A DNA stretch of 37,309 nucleotides from Arthrobacter sp. H35-D1 (lineage in GTDB: Bacteria > Actinomycetota > Actinomycetes > Actinomycetales > Micrococcaceae): positions 48,647-85,955 of the forward strand of contig NZ_JASISP010000017.1 in the NCBI RefSeq assembly GCF_030063185.1, read 5' to 3'. The notes beneath the pieces are model-generated. The model was not told the DNA's origin, made no database searches, and saw nothing but the letters and a program-made list of their open reading frames with translations. Shown here one piece after another: positions 16,359 through 25,446 of this stretch (position 1 is the first letter of the stretch; every line of letters begins with the position of its first letter). A program made the translations under genes and the position numbers.

Positions 16359-17381
16359 CTACTTTCCAGGGGGCGGGGGAGCCGTGCTGCCGCGGATCAC
16401 GAGGGTTGGCGCCACGAGGTCCGGCGCGGTTGCCTCCTCCGGGTGCGCGATCTGGGACACCAGCCGTTGCACGGCGCGGCGGCCGGTGTCTTCAAAGGAC
16501 TGCCGAATGGTGGTCAGCGGTGGATTTGAGTACGCTGCCAAGTCGATGTCGTCGATGCCCACCACGGAGACATCCTGCGGGACGCGGCGGCCCAGTTCGT
16601 TCAGGGCGCGGAGAACGCCAAAGGCCATTTCATCGCTTGCCACCAAAATAGCAGTGGCCTCCGGCATGCGGCCCAGGATGAGCCCGTTGCGGTAGCCGGA
16701 TTCCGGGCTCCAGTCGCCGTGGAGTTCCGGAGGCACTTCGCATCCGGCCTCCTGCAAGGTCCGGCGCCAGCTGTTGAGGCGGCTGGCCGCATCCGACCAG
16801 TCGGCGGGACCTGCCACGTGCCATACGGTTTTGTGCCCGAGCTCCAGCAGATGGCGGGTGGCAACCACTGCTGCAACGTCCTGGTCAACGCCCACCAACC
16901 TGTCGCCCATGCTGGAAGAACCGTCGGTGTTGACAGTGGGGATCCTTGCCGTGATGCGGCGCACCTTTTCGGCGGCTTCTTGGAGCGGGGCGGCAATGAT
17001 GATGCCGTCCACGCCTTGGTTCACGAGCCGGCTGACGGCATCGGTCAAGGCGTCTGCGCTCAGGCTTGAGGTCACCGAGTTCACGGTGTACCCGGTCTCG
17101 CGGGCGCCGAGTTCGATGCCAAGGGCAAGCGAGGATCGTGAGTAGTTGTTGGTGGCCAAAGTCAATACGCCAAGGGTCCTGGACCGCCCGGTGACCAGGG
17201 CGCGCGCGGTGTTGTTGCGTCGGTAGCCAAGCTCCTCAACGACAGCCAGCACGCGCCGTCGCGTACTGTCCTGCACATTGGGGTGCTCATTGAGCACCCG
17301 CGAAACTGTCTGCGCCGAGACGCCGGCTGCTGCAGCCACATCGCGCATCGCAGGACCACGGGTGAACTGCTGGGTGCTCAT
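16359..17381 (-). CDS. LacI-family transcriptional regulator
   Basis: This 340-aa protein has an N-terminal LacI helix-turn-helix (about residues 12-60: MRDVAAAAGVSAQTVSRVLN, then hinge NNTARAL) and a periplasmic-binding-protein-like sugar domain to the C-terminus (GVDGIIIAAPL, ILVASDEMAFG, VSVVGIDDIDLA). The ATG at 17381 has AAGGAG four bases upstream. It is divergent from the GH35 gene across a 213-bp gap that contains the operator at 17537. It is the best candidate for repressing GH101, GH20 and GH35 and releasing on a galactose- or hexosamine-containing ligand. A weaker half-matching site near 17459-17473 could allow self-control. Confidence 0.92.
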   Translation of the reverse strand: MSTQQFTRGPAMRDVAAAAGVSAQTVSRVLNEHPNVQDSTRRRVLAVVEELGYRRNNTARALVTGRSRTLGVLTLATNNYSRSSLALGIELGARETGYTVNSVTSSLSADALTDAVSRLVNQGVDGIIIAAPLQEAAEKVRRITARIPTVNTDGSSSMGDRLVGVDQDVAAVVATRHLLELGHKTVWHVAGPADWSDAASRLNSWRRTLQEAGCEVPPELHGDWSPESGYRNGLILGRMPEATAILVASDEMAFGVLRALNELGRRVPQDVSVVGIDDIDLAAYSNPPLTTIRQSFEDTGRRAVQRLVSQIAHPEEATAPDLVAPTLVIRGSTAPPPPGK

Positions 17382-17530
17382 TGCTCTCCTTGGAATATGG
17401 GGTAGTCTTGCCGGTTTAGGCACCGCTTCTGTGGGGCGAATCCAGGTGCAAGACAGTTTGTTTACTTGTAACATACCGCGAGTTCTCTATATTGCGTGGA
17501 TCAGTGTTCATTTAACCACCGTGGCTGGCC

Positions 17531-17550
17531 TAGAATTGTTATCCATAACA
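17531..17550 (+). promoter_or_regulatory. GH35 promoter -10 box and operator copy 3
   Basis: TAGAAT (17531-17536) is a good -10 box; a weak -35 such as TTCATT lies 18 bp upstream. The perfect inverted repeat TGTTATCCATAACA (17537-17550) begins on the next base. This repeats the arrangement at the GH101 promoter, where the operator also starts at the -10 box. Confidence 0.72.
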
Positions 17551-17594
17551 GTCATCCATTTTCTTTGTCTGAGAAATTAGTTCCAGGAGTTTAG

Positions 17595-19514
17595 TTGTCA
17601 CAGTCCGCGACCTTGTCAGGAGCAGCAGTCCCCGGCACGCCGGCGCACGTCGAGGCATTGGAGGCCGTGACGGCGGTCTCCGCGCTGAGCTACGCCGAGC
17701 GAAAGCTGTATAAAAACGGGGAGTCGCACCGCATCATTGCCGGTGCCGTCCACTACTTCCGCGTCCACCCCGAGCAGTGGCAGGACAGGATCGACAGGCT
17801 TGTCGCCATGGGTGTGAACACCCTTGACACCTACATCGCCTGGAACTTCCACCAGCCCCGTGAAGACAACTCCCCGGACTTTACGAAGTGGCGCGACATT
17901 GCCCGTTTCATCACGATGGCCGGCGACTCCGGCCTTGATGTCATTGTCCGTCCCGGCCCGTACATTTGCGCCGAATGGGACAACGGCGGCTTTCCCTCCT
18001 GGGCCATCTCCAACCCGGAGATGGTGCTGCGCTCCTCGGACCCCCTGTTCACGGATGTGGTGGAAAAATGGTTTGACCAGCTGCTGCCCGTTATCGAGCC
18101 GTTGCAGGCTTGCCACGGCGGTCCGGTGATTGCCGTCCAGGTCGAAAACGAGTACGGCAGCTATGGCGACGACAAGGAATACCTGCGCTGGAACCGCCAG
18201 GCGCTCCTTGAGCGGGGCATCACCGAAATGCTGTTTACGGCCGACGGCGGCACGGACTATTTCCTTGACGGCGGCGCCCTGCCAGACACCTGGGCAACGG
18301 CAACCCTGGGCTCGCGCGGGGACGAAGCCGATGCCGTGTGGGAGCGCCGGCGCCCGGGCGAACCGTTCTTCAACGTGGAGTTTTGGAACGGTTGGTTCGA
18401 CCACTGGAGTGAGGACCACCACACCCGGGACGCGGCCGATGCGGCAGACGAAGCCAAGAAAATCCTCGACCTTGGCGGCTCCATCTGCCTGTACATGGCC
18501 CACGGCGGCACCAACTTTGGGTTGTCCTCGGGTGCCAACCACGACGGTTCCATCCAGCCGACAATTACAAGCTACGACTCGGACGCACCGATTGCCGAAG
18601 ACGGCCGTCTGACCGAGAAGTTTCACGCCATGCGCGAGGCCTTCCATGCCGCATCGGGCCGACCGCTGGAACCCATCCCCGCCCATGTGGAACATCCGGC
18701 ACCTGTCCTTCCCGCCTGCTCGGTTGCCCTGAGCCCCGGCACGGCCCTGCTGGACTTCGTCAGGGCGGTGGAGCCCGTACGCAGCGTCAAGCCGATGTCG
18801 TTTGAACAGCTCGGCCTTGACCGGGGCCTTGTCCACTACAGCGCCAAGGCCGTGCTGCCCGCCGGCGAAGGCACCATCAAGATCCGGGACCTGCACGACA
18901 GGGCTTATGTGTGGGTGGACAACACCTACGCAGGAGTACTCACCGACGCCAACTGCAACGAGGGCTTGAAAGTCAATGGCACCGGAGAGTTGGCTGGACT
19001 TGAGATCCTCGTTGAAAACCAAGGCCGCATCAACTATGGCCCTTGCTTTGGCCAAGGCAAGGGCATCCTCGACGGCGTGCTGATCAACCAGCGCTATGTC
19101 TTCCACTGGGACCAGCGACCCATCGACGTGGAAAAGCCGCTGGTCGAGTTGCTCCAAGTGGGCGCGGCATGGGACGGAGCGGAAGTACCTGACAGCACCA
19201 GTGCAGCGGCACGGGCCGTCGATGTCCCCGGAGCGGGCTACTTCCATGGGGAACTGCACATTGCGGAAGTCGGCGATACGCACTTGGCCCTGCCAGGCTT
19301 TGGAAAAGGGCTGGTTTGGATCAACGATTTCCTGTTGGGACGCTTCTGGGAGATTGGCCCACAAGTGACTCTGTATGTTCCCGGACCGCTGCTGAAGGCA
19401 GGGCGCAACAAGATCACAGTGCTGGAACTTGAGCATGGTGGAACGCATGCCGAACTGCACGAAGAACCCAACTTGGGCCTTGTCGGGGTAACGTATGTAG
19501 AGGATTTGGGGTAA
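17595..19514 (+). CDS. GH35 beta-galactosidase (intracellular)
   Basis: This 639-aa enzyme removes terminal beta-galactose. The TIM barrel spans about residues 35-360, with substrate loops RPGPYICAEWDNGGFP and HGGTNFG. The acid/base is E186 in VENEYGSYG and the nucleophile is E262 in FFNVEFWNGWFDHW. Two beta-sandwich galactose-binding-like domains follow. No signal peptide is seen, so it works in the cytosol on imported products. GH35 enzymes of similar size in streptococci prefer beta-1,3-linked galactose, which would suit the Gal-GalNAc product of GH101; the preference here is inferred. The start is TTG at 17595 with AGGAG five bases upstream. The operator at 17537 links it to the other two hydrolases. 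Confidence 0.93.
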   Translation: MSQSATLSGAAVPGTPAHVEALEAVTAVSALSYAERKLYKNGESHRIIAGAVHYFRVHPEQWQDRIDRLVAMGVNTLDTYIAWNFHQPREDNSPDFTKWRDIARFITMAGDSGLDVIVRPGPYICAEWDNGGFPSWAISNPEMVLRSSDPLFTDVVEKWFDQLLPVIEPLQACHGGPVIAVQVENEYGSYGDDKEYLRWNRQALLERGITEMLFTADGGTDYFLDGGALPDTWATATLGSRGDEADAVWERRRPGEPFFNVEFWNGWFDHWSEDHHTRDAADAADEAKKILDLGGSICLYMAHGGTNFGLSSGANHDGSIQPTITSYDSDAPIAEDGRLTEKFHAMREAFHAASGRPLEPIPAHVEHPAPVLPACSVALSPGTALLDFVRAVEPVRSVKPMSFEQLGLDRGLVHYSAKAVLPAGEGTIKIRDLHDRAYVWVDNTYAGVLTDANCNEGLKVNGTGELAGLEILVENQGRINYGPCFGQGKGILDGVLINQRYVFHWDQRPIDVEKPLVELLQVGAAWDGAEVPDSTSAAARAVDVPGAGYFHGELHIAEVGDTHLALPGFGKGLVWINDFLLGRFWEIGPQVTLYVPGPLLKAGRNKITVLELEHGGTHAELHEEPNLGLVGVTYVEDLG

Positions 19515-19540
19515 CTCGGAACAAGTTTGAGGAGCAGGCA

Positions 19541-20500
19541 GTGGCAGTTCGCAAACGCATGGTCGCGCTGGGCGTGGCCGTGGTGTTGCTGGGCACAGCC
19601 ACTGCCTGCACTCCCGAACCGATCGTCAGCATCGAGAGCATTTCGCAGGGCCCGGCAAAGCCCGCGCTGAAAGTCGGCACCCCCGAAGTTCCCGACGGCG
19701 TGGATCCGCAGGAAGGCGAGCTGCTGGCCCAGGTCTACGCCGCAGCGTTGAATGCTGCCGGCATCGAGGCAATTGTCGTTCCAGCTCCGGTAAAGCCCGG
19801 GGCACTTGCCACAAGCATTGAATCCGGGCGCATAGACCTGATTCCGGCGTATTCCGCCCTTTCCCCGTCCGGGGGTGGCCCAGCAGCAGATGCCGCCAGT
19901 GACATCAGCGATGCGCTCAACCCAACACTGCCCAGCGGTGTGGTCCAGCTTGACCCGGCCAAGGCCGAGGTCCGCGACGCCGTGGTGGTGACTGCCGTGA
20001 CGGCAGAAAAATACCAGCTCAAGAGTCTCAACGACATTGGCAAGGTGTGCAACCAACTTGTCCTGGGAGGCTCGGCAGGGTTCAAGACCAAGGCCAATGG
20101 TCTGGCCGGACTGGGCAGCGACTATAATTGCGTGCCAGAGAAGTACAGGTCGTTGAAACCCATGCTTGACTACGGCCCCGACAGCACCTTGTGGGCACTG
20201 CTGCGCGACGACATCCAGATGGCGAGCATGCCCACTTCCTCCCCGGGCATTGCAGACAACTCACTTGTGGTGCTTGATGATCCCAAAAACTTGTTTCCAA
20301 ACCAAAACATTGTGCCCCTCGCGGCAACCGGGAAATTGCCGGCCGATGTGCAGGCCGACGTCAACAAGGTCAGCGCGGCGCTGGGCACCGAGGAACTGGG
20401 CAACCTGAACCGCTTGGCCCAAGACGGGCATTACAACGTGGTTTCGGACGCAGCCACCGCCTGGCTGGTGCAACAAGGGTTGATCAAGGCCAGTTCTTAG
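19541..20500 (+). CDS. Glycine-betaine/choline-type ABC transporter binding lipoprotein
   Basis: This 319-aa lipoprotein has a signal peptide ending in TATAC (Cys23) and a ProX/OpuAC-like binding domain, seen in KVGTPEVPDGVDPQEGELLAQ (written in part), RIDLIPAYSAL and YGPDSTLWALLRDDIQMA. It would capture quaternary-amine osmolytes for an ABC importer. No permease or ATPase gene is next to it, so it is an orphan in this window. The start is GTG at 19541 with GAGGAG six bases upstream. It lies 26 bp after the GH35 stop and may be transcribed with it, though no shared function is evident. Confidence 0.78.
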   Translation: MAVRKRMVALGVAVVLLGTATACTPEPIVSIESISQGPAKPALKVGTPEVPDGVDPQEGELLAQVYAAALNAAGIEAIVVPAPVKPGALATSIESGRIDLIPAYSALSPSGGGPAADAASDISDALNPTLPSGVVQLDPAKAEVRDAVVVTAVTAEKYQLKSLNDIGKVCNQLVLGGSAGFKTKANGLAGLGSDYNCVPEKYRSLKPMLDYGPDSTLWALLRDDIQMASMPTSSPGIADNSLVVLDDPKNLFPNQNIVPLAATGKLPADVQADVNKVSAALGTEELGNLNRLAQDGHYNVVSDAATAWLVQQGLIKASS

Positions 20501-20554
20501 CCATTGGCCTGCGGGCCACGCACGTTGCGCGCGCAAACTCCGGCTGCGGTGTGC

Positions 20555-20560
20555 CATATT
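20555..20560 (+). promoter_or_regulatory. -10 box of a probable leaderless aminotransferase transcript
   Basis: CATATT ends six bases before the ATG at 20567, the spacing expected when transcription starts at the start codon. No ribosome-binding sequence lies between. Confidence 0.4.
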
Positions 20561-20566
20561 GGGTAA

Positions 20567-21784
20567 ATGGCAGAATTCACCCAGTCCACCAAGCTCCACA
20601 ATGTCCTCTATGACATCCGCGGTCCGCTGCTGCAACGAGCGCAGCAGATGGAGTCCGAGGGGCACCGGATACTGAAGCTCAACATCGGCAATCCGGCACC
20701 CTTTGGTTTTGAAGCCCCCGACGCGATTTTGGTGGACATGATCCGTCACCTCCCGCATGCCCAGGGCTACACGGACTCGCGCGGCATCTTCTCGGCGCGC
20801 ACTGCCGTGGTGCAGTATTACCAGACCCGCGGCATTGCGAATATCGACGTCGACGATGTGTATTTGGGCAACGGTGTCAGCGAGCTCATCACGCTGTCCC
20901 TCATGGCCCTGCTGGACACCGGGGATGAAGTTTTGATCCCCACCCCCGACTACCCGCTGTGGACGGCCTCGGTGAGCTTGGCCGGGGGGCGCCCCGTGCA
21001 CTACCTGTGTGACGAAGACAACGAGTGGTGGCCGGACCTTGAAGACCTTGCCGCGAAGATCACCCCGCAGACCAAGGGGCTGGTGATCATCAACCCCAAC
21101 AACCCCACCGGTGCCGTGTATCCCAAACACATTGTTCAGGGCATGGTCGACTTGGCCAGGAAACACGATCTGGTGGTGTTCTCTGACGAGATCTACGAGA
21201 AAATTCTGTACGACGATGCCGAACACATCAACACGGCCACCATCACCGGCGACGACGTGCTGTGCATGACCTTCAGTGGACTGTCCAAGGCCTACCGGAT
21301 TTGCGGCTACCGGTCCGGTTGGCTGGCGATCTCAGGACCCAAGGCGGACGCCGCCAACTACCTGGAGGGCATCAACCTGCTCGCCAGCATGCGCCTGTGC
21401 GCCAACGCCCCCGGGCAGCACGCCATTCAAACCGCATTGGGTGGGCACCAGAGCATCCAGGACCTGATCCTGCCCGGCGGACGCCTGCGCGATCAGCGCG
21501 ACCTGGCCTACCGCTTGCTCAATGACATTCCCGGCGTCAGCACCAACCAGGCCAAGGGGGCACTGTATCTGTTCCCGAAGCTTGATCCGGAGGTCTATCC
21601 CATCAAAAGCGATGAGAAGTTCGCCCTCGACTTGTTGGAATCGCAAAAGATCTTGATTTCACACGGCACGGCCTTCAACTGGGTCCGTCCGGACCACTTT
21701 CGTCTTGTCACTTTGCCAAATCTGCTTGATTTGGAAGAAGCCATTGGCCGCATTGCAGAGTTCCTGAGCACCTACAAACCTTAG
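20567..21784 (+). CDS. Class I/II aminotransferase, AlaA-like
   Basis: This 405-aa PLP enzyme resembles alanine/aspartate transaminases of the AlaA type. Features are GNPAPFGFEAP near the N-terminus, YTDSRG, the NPNNPTGA cofactor motif, SDEIYEK and the PLP lysine K241 in SGLSKAYRICGYRSGW. The length is typical. It probably interconverts pyruvate and alanine with glutamate as amino donor. The ATG at 20567 matches the family N-terminus (FTQSTKLHNVLYDIRGPLL). The ppk2 gene begins 14 bp after its stop, so the two are probably an operon. Confidence 0.9.
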   Translation: MAEFTQSTKLHNVLYDIRGPLLQRAQQMESEGHRILKLNIGNPAPFGFEAPDAILVDMIRHLPHAQGYTDSRGIFSARTAVVQYYQTRGIANIDVDDVYLGNGVSELITLSLMALLDTGDEVLIPTPDYPLWTASVSLAGGRPVHYLCDEDNEWWPDLEDLAAKITPQTKGLVIINPNNPTGAVYPKHIVQGMVDLARKHDLVVFSDEIYEKILYDDAEHINTATITGDDVLCMTFSGLSKAYRICGYRSGWLAISGPKADAANYLEGINLLASMRLCANAPGQHAIQTALGGHQSIQDLILPGGRLRDQRDLAYRLLNDIPGVSTNQAKGALYLFPKLDPEVYPIKSDEKFALDLLESQKILISHGTAFNWVRPDHFRLVTLPNLLDLEEAIGRIAEFLSTYKP

Positions 21785-21798
21785 CGAAAGGCTCCACC

Positions 21799-22653
21799 AT
21801 GTCATTGCCCGTCGGTTTTAGCGATCACCCTTCCGAGCTGCTGCGGGTAGTGCCGGGTTTCGTCCTGGCGGAGCAGCCCACGAAGGTGGCGCCCGGGTTT
21901 TCCGGAAAGAAGATCGACGGCGCCGAGACCTTGGCTGTGCGTTCCCCTGTGCTTGCGCAGCTGCAGGAGCAGCTCTTTGCCGAGAGCCGTTTTGGCGGCA
22001 CGAAGTCGGTGCTGCTGATTTTGCAGGCCATGGACACCGCCGGAAAGGGCGGAATCGTGGGCCATGTGGTAGCTGCCGTGGATCCCCAAGGCGTGAAACT
22101 GACAACGTTCAAGACGCCCACCGACGAGGAAAAGGCGCATGACTTCCTGTGGCGGGTGCGTCCGGCAGCGCCCGAGCCGGGCATGTTCGGGGTTTTTGAC
22201 CGTTCCCATTATGAGGATGTGTTGATTCATCGCGTCCACGGTTGGGCGGACGAAACGGAACTGCAACGACGCTATGACGCCATCAACGAGTTTGAGGCGG
22301 AGCTTGCCGAGTGCGGAACCAGCATTGTAAAAATCATGCTCAACCTCGGCCCCGACGAACAGCTTGAACGTCTGGCCGCACGCCTGCACGACCCCACAAA
22401 GTACTGGAAGTACAGCCCCACGGACCTGGACGAACGCAAATTTTGGCCGCAATACATGGATGCCTACCAGCGTGTCCTTGACCGGACCAACACTGAGCAC
22501 GCGCCCTGGCATGTAGTGCCCGCGGACAAGAAATGGTATGCGCGCATGGCCGTGCAGGAAATTCTCATCAAGGCGTTGGGTGGGCTGAACCTGCAATGGC
22601 CCGCAGGGGACTACGACCTGGCCCATGAGCGGGCCCGCCTGAAGGACGCCTAA
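21799..22653 (+). CDS. Polyphosphate:nucleotide phosphotransferase, PPK2 family
   Basis: This 284-aa protein is a single-domain PPK2 that moves phosphate between polyphosphate and AMP, ADP or other nucleotides. The Walker A variant QAMDTAGKGG (76-85) and the Walker B-like FDRSHYEDV (133-141) are intact. The conserved lid region (DPTKYWKYSPTDLDERKFW) and WHVVPADKKWYAR follow. Length and motifs fit the class III-like group. GAAAGG lies seven bases before the ATG. It is probably co-transcribed with the aminotransferase. Confidence 0.9.
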   Translation: MSLPVGFSDHPSELLRVVPGFVLAEQPTKVAPGFSGKKIDGAETLAVRSPVLAQLQEQLFAESRFGGTKSVLLILQAMDTAGKGGIVGHVVAAVDPQGVKLTTFKTPTDEEKAHDFLWRVRPAAPEPGMFGVFDRSHYEDVLIHRVHGWADETELQRRYDAINEFEAELAECGTSIVKIMLNLGPDEQLERLAARLHDPTKYWKYSPTDLDERKFWPQYMDAYQRVLDRTNTEHAPWHVVPADKKWYARMAVQEILIKALGGLNLQWPAGDYDLAHERARLKDA

Positions 22654-22714
22654 GCGGCCCCGCACTACATGGCGGGACGGGCCCGCGTCCGGGCTCAAGA
22701 TCAGCCGTTCCGGA

Positions 22715-23680
22715 TCAGTTGAGCAGGATGGGGAAGAACGCACTGAGCGCCTCGGCCACGGTGATGTCTTGGGTTGTCCTGCCAGCAATGAAGATGGCTT
22801 TTCGATGATGGTTGGGGAGCACGTGCCCGCCGCCAACCACGGTATACAGCGCAACGGGAGGAGTCCCCTCCTGTTCATAGCGGGTGAGGGTGACAGAAGT
22901 TCGGCCACTTTCCTTGCGGTGCGGAAGAACGGTGCGGGTCGGGGCTACCAGGATTTTATTGCGGGCGGCGAAATACTGGGCGGTTTCGGGAGTGGAGGGG
23001 CCCCGCTGCCTGCCGAAAAATCTGCCAAACCACCCTTCGCCGCCATACGGGACCACCATGTCGTGCGTCCCGTGGACGAGCATCACAGGCAGTGGCTGCA
23101 ACTTATCCGCAAAGGGCATGCCTCCAGCCCGTGGCAGCGTTGCACCCACAAGGGCGGCTCCATGGATTTTGCCTGGCATTTCATGAATCAGCCGGATCAC
23201 CAGCTGACCGCCGTTGGAGAACCCGGCAACAATCACCGGAACGGGGCCGTGCTGGGCATGGAAATGGTCTGCCAGTGCCTCCATGAAGGCAACATCATTG
23301 GTGGTTTCGGGGGCGGATTTGTTGTGATTCCACTGCTTCCTAAATCCATCCGGGTAGACGACAGCCACGAGGCCAGTCTCCGCCAAATGGTCAAAACTGT
23401 TCCCGCTGTAGGAGCGTACAGCCTGCCCCGTCTGGGATGAGCCATGCAGGACGAGCAAAACAGCGGAGACCTTGGCTCTGCCCTGGCCTTGGGAAATGGC
23501 GGCTGCGTCTGCAGGATTGGATGCAGGCGCAGCGTCTCGCGCAACAAGCAGGTACGTCCGCTTTTGACCACCAACCATGATTTCCATGGTTTTGCCAACA
23601 ACTCCGGGTAAGGCAACAGCGTCCAGTGGTGTGGCACGTTCGGAACCAAGGACGTGTCCCTTGATCCAGCTGAATGCCAT
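22715..23680 (-). CDS. PHB-depolymerase-type esterase (alpha/beta hydrolase)
   Basis: This 321-aa protein has the alpha/beta-hydrolase fold of the LpqC/PHB depolymerase group. Motifs are VLLVLHGSSQTG, the nucleophile S155 in GFSNGGQ, an acid in GTHDMVVPYGG and a histidine in GGGHVLPN. It has no clear signal peptide, so it may be cytosolic, unlike secreted polyester depolymerases. The substrate is unknown; short acyl or feruloyl esters are possible. The ATG at 23680 begins 26 bp after the xseB stop, and a longer upstream frame would run through xseB. It is probably the last gene of the xseA-xseB-esterase operon. Confidence 0.8.
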   Translation of the reverse strand: MAFSWIKGHVLGSERATPLDAVALPGVVGKTMEIMVGGQKRTYLLVARDAAPASNPADAAAISQGQGRAKVSAVLLVLHGSSQTGQAVRSYSGNSFDHLAETGLVAVVYPDGFRKQWNHNKSAPETTNDVAFMEALADHFHAQHGPVPVIVAGFSNGGQLVIRLIHEMPGKIHGAALVGATLPRAGGMPFADKLQPLPVMLVHGTHDMVVPYGGEGWFGRFFGRQRGPSTPETAQYFAARNKILVAPTRTVLPHRKESGRTSVTLTRYEQEGTPPVALYTVVGGGHVLPNHHRKAIFIAGRTTQDITVAEALSAFFPILLN

Positions 23681-23706
23681 GGCGATGTCCCGGCCTGCCG
23701 TTGTTG

Positions 23707-23985
23707 CTACTGCTCGGAGGAAGTTTTGCTGTCGGCGGTGCGGGCCGCGTCGAGGCGGGCCTTGGCACCCTCGAGCCATTCTTCGCAGCGCTTGGCCAAG
23801 GCTTCCCCGCGCTCCCACAGTGCAAGGGAATCTTCAAGGCTGGCACTGCCGGCTTCCAGTTTGTTGACCACATCCATCAACTGCTCGCGGGCCTGTTCAT
23901 AGCTCAGCGCAGCGATGTCCCCTGTTGCACTGTCTTGTGCCGCGCTGCCTGTCGGGGGAGAGGGTGCACCTTTGGTGGGGCTCAT
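23707..23985 (-). CDS. xseB: Exodeoxyribonuclease VII small subunit
   Basis: This 92-aa protein carries the XseB signature: [18 protein letters not shown] followed by [22 protein letters not shown], forming two helices that bind XseA. Exonuclease VII digests single-stranded DNA from both ends. The ATG at 23985 overlaps the xseA stop in an ATGA, so the two are translationally coupled. A low-complexity N-terminal extension of about 25 residues precedes the domain. Confidence 0.95.
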   Translation of the reverse strand: MSPTKGAPSPPTGSAAQDSATGDIAALSYEQAREQLMDVVNKLEAGSASLEDSLALWERGEALAKRCEEWLEGAKARLDAARTADSKTSSEQ

Positions 23986-25280
23986 GCGTTTTCCTTTGCT
24001 GTTGTACTGGGTGGGGTGGGGCTGGCGAAGGCGGACTCTGCGCCGGTCGCGGCAAAATCGCCCCCGGCCACACGAATTCTCAACGGCATGCCGTGGACGA
24101 CCTGCGCAGGGTCCCGAACAATGCTGCTGTCCTCGAGCTGGACAACGGCATAGCCGCGGTCAAGGGTCTTTTGCGGCGACAAGGCACGGACCTGCGCGCG
24201 CAGGTGCGAGAGCCGATCGACGTGGCGTCCCACCTGTGTACGCACAGCGGTCAGAGCCCGGGCGCGGAAGGCGGCGACGTCGTCGTACTTGGTGGAGAGC
24301 ATGAGTTGCGGATTGGCCAATACGGGGCGCGTGCGCAGATAGGCCAAGCGTTCGGATTCGCGGCCCAAGAGGTCGTGGATGCGCCGGTTGAGCTGCTGGC
24401 GTGCCGCATCCACACGCCGCAATTCTTCGCCGACGTCGGGAACAATGCGCTTGGCGGCGTCGGTGGGTGTGGAAGCCCGCAGATCTGCCACCTCGTCCAA
24501 GAGCGGACGGTCGGCTTCGTGCCCAATGGCGCTGACCACAGGGGTTTGGGCGTCGGCCACGGCCCGGACCAGCAACTCATGGCTGAACGGCAGCAGGTCT
24601 TCCAAGGAACCGCCGCCGCGGGCAATGACAATGACGTCGATGCGCGGGTCGGCGTCGAGTTCGGCGAGCGCGGCGGTCACGGCGGCAACAGCGTTGACAC
24701 CCTGCACAGCGACCTCGCGGATCTCAAACTCGACGGCGGGCCAACGCAGGGAGGCATTGCGCACAACATCCTTCATGGCATCGGAATTGCGGCCCGTGAC
24801 AAGGCCAATCCTGTGCGGCAGCAGCGGAAGCGGTTTCTTGCGCCGGGCGTCAAAGAGCCCCTCTGCAGCCAGTGCCTGGCGCAGCTTTTCTATGCGGGCC
24901 AGCAAATCGCCCAAGCCTACGGGCCGGATGTCCTGCCCCTGCATGGACAGCCGGCCAGTTTTGAGCCAAAAGTCGGGTTTGAGCTGGGCAACCACGCGTG
25001 TTCCGCGTTCCAGCGGTGCTTCGAGCCGGCTCAGGACCGAACCCCAAAGGGTGACGCTGAGGGAGACCTCGGCGTCAATGTCGCGCAGCGTCAAGTAGCT
25101 GACGTTGGCACGCTTGTTGAGTTCAATGACTTGGGCTTCAACCCACGCCGGGGGAGCCTTTTCAATGTGCGCCTTGAGCTTCTGGCTCAGCAGCTGCAAC
25201 GGCCAGGGATTGTCAGGGGAGGTCTCTGCCGCTGTTGTTGCTGTCGCTGGATTGGGCTTGCGTTCAGGGGTTTCTGCCAT
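23982..25280 (-). CDS. xseA: Exodeoxyribonuclease VII large subunit
   Basis: This 432-aa catalytic subunit has an N-terminal OB-fold (about 25-125) and the nuclease domain with [30 protein letters not shown] and the [17 protein letters not shown] catalytic region. A coiled-coil stretch and the final DRGYAVVQ strand complete it. The family length is about 400-460 aa. The ATG at 25280 starts a variable Ala/Thr/Pro-rich leader. It is the first gene of the xseAB operon. Confidence 0.96.
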   Translation of the reverse strand: MAETPERKPNPATATTAAETSPDNPWPLQLLSQKLKAHIEKAPPAWVEAQVIELNKRANVSYLTLRDIDAEVSLSVTLWGSVLSRLEAPLERGTRVVAQLKPDFWLKTGRLSMQGQDIRPVGLGDLLARIEKLRQALAAEGLFDARRKKPLPLLPHRIGLVTGRNSDAMKDVVRNASLRWPAVEFEIREVAVQGVNAVAAVTAALAELDADPRIDVIVIARGGGSLEDLLPFSHELLVRAVADAQTPVVSAIGHEADRPLLDEVADLRASTPTDAAKRIVPDVGEELRRVDAARQQLNRRIHDLLGRESERLAYLRTRPVLANPQLMLSTKYDDVAAFRARALTAVRTQVGRHVDRLSHLRAQVRALSPQKTLDRGYAVVQLEDSSIVRDPAQVVHGMPLRIRVAGGDFAATGAESAFASPTPPSTTAKENA

Positions 25281-25446
25281 GGTTGCAGCTCACCACCCTT
25301 CACTAAAAGTGTCCTGCCGGGCCGTCGGATGCGTCCCTTGCCACAACTCTAGCTTTCACCACCGACACCCGGACGCCGCTATCCACAGGCATGCACTAAT
25401 GTTGAAAATTGTTATTGGATTCACTTGTGTTTTTTAAGGGCGGCAA

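Noticed and set aside
17459-17473. TGTTTACTTGTAACA as a further copy of the glycan operator in front of lacI
   Set aside because: Only the outer TGTT and AACA agree and the spacing differs by a base; too weak to list as an operator, though autoregulation is not excluded.
17616-19460. A long open frame antisense to GH35 (614 codons)
   Set aside because: It is a shadow frame of high-GC coding sequence; it resembles no family, and the sense frame has full GH35 motifs.
23925-25352. A 475-codon frame antisense to xseA
   Set aside because: It mirrors the xseA and xseB genes, whose motifs are complete on the other strand.
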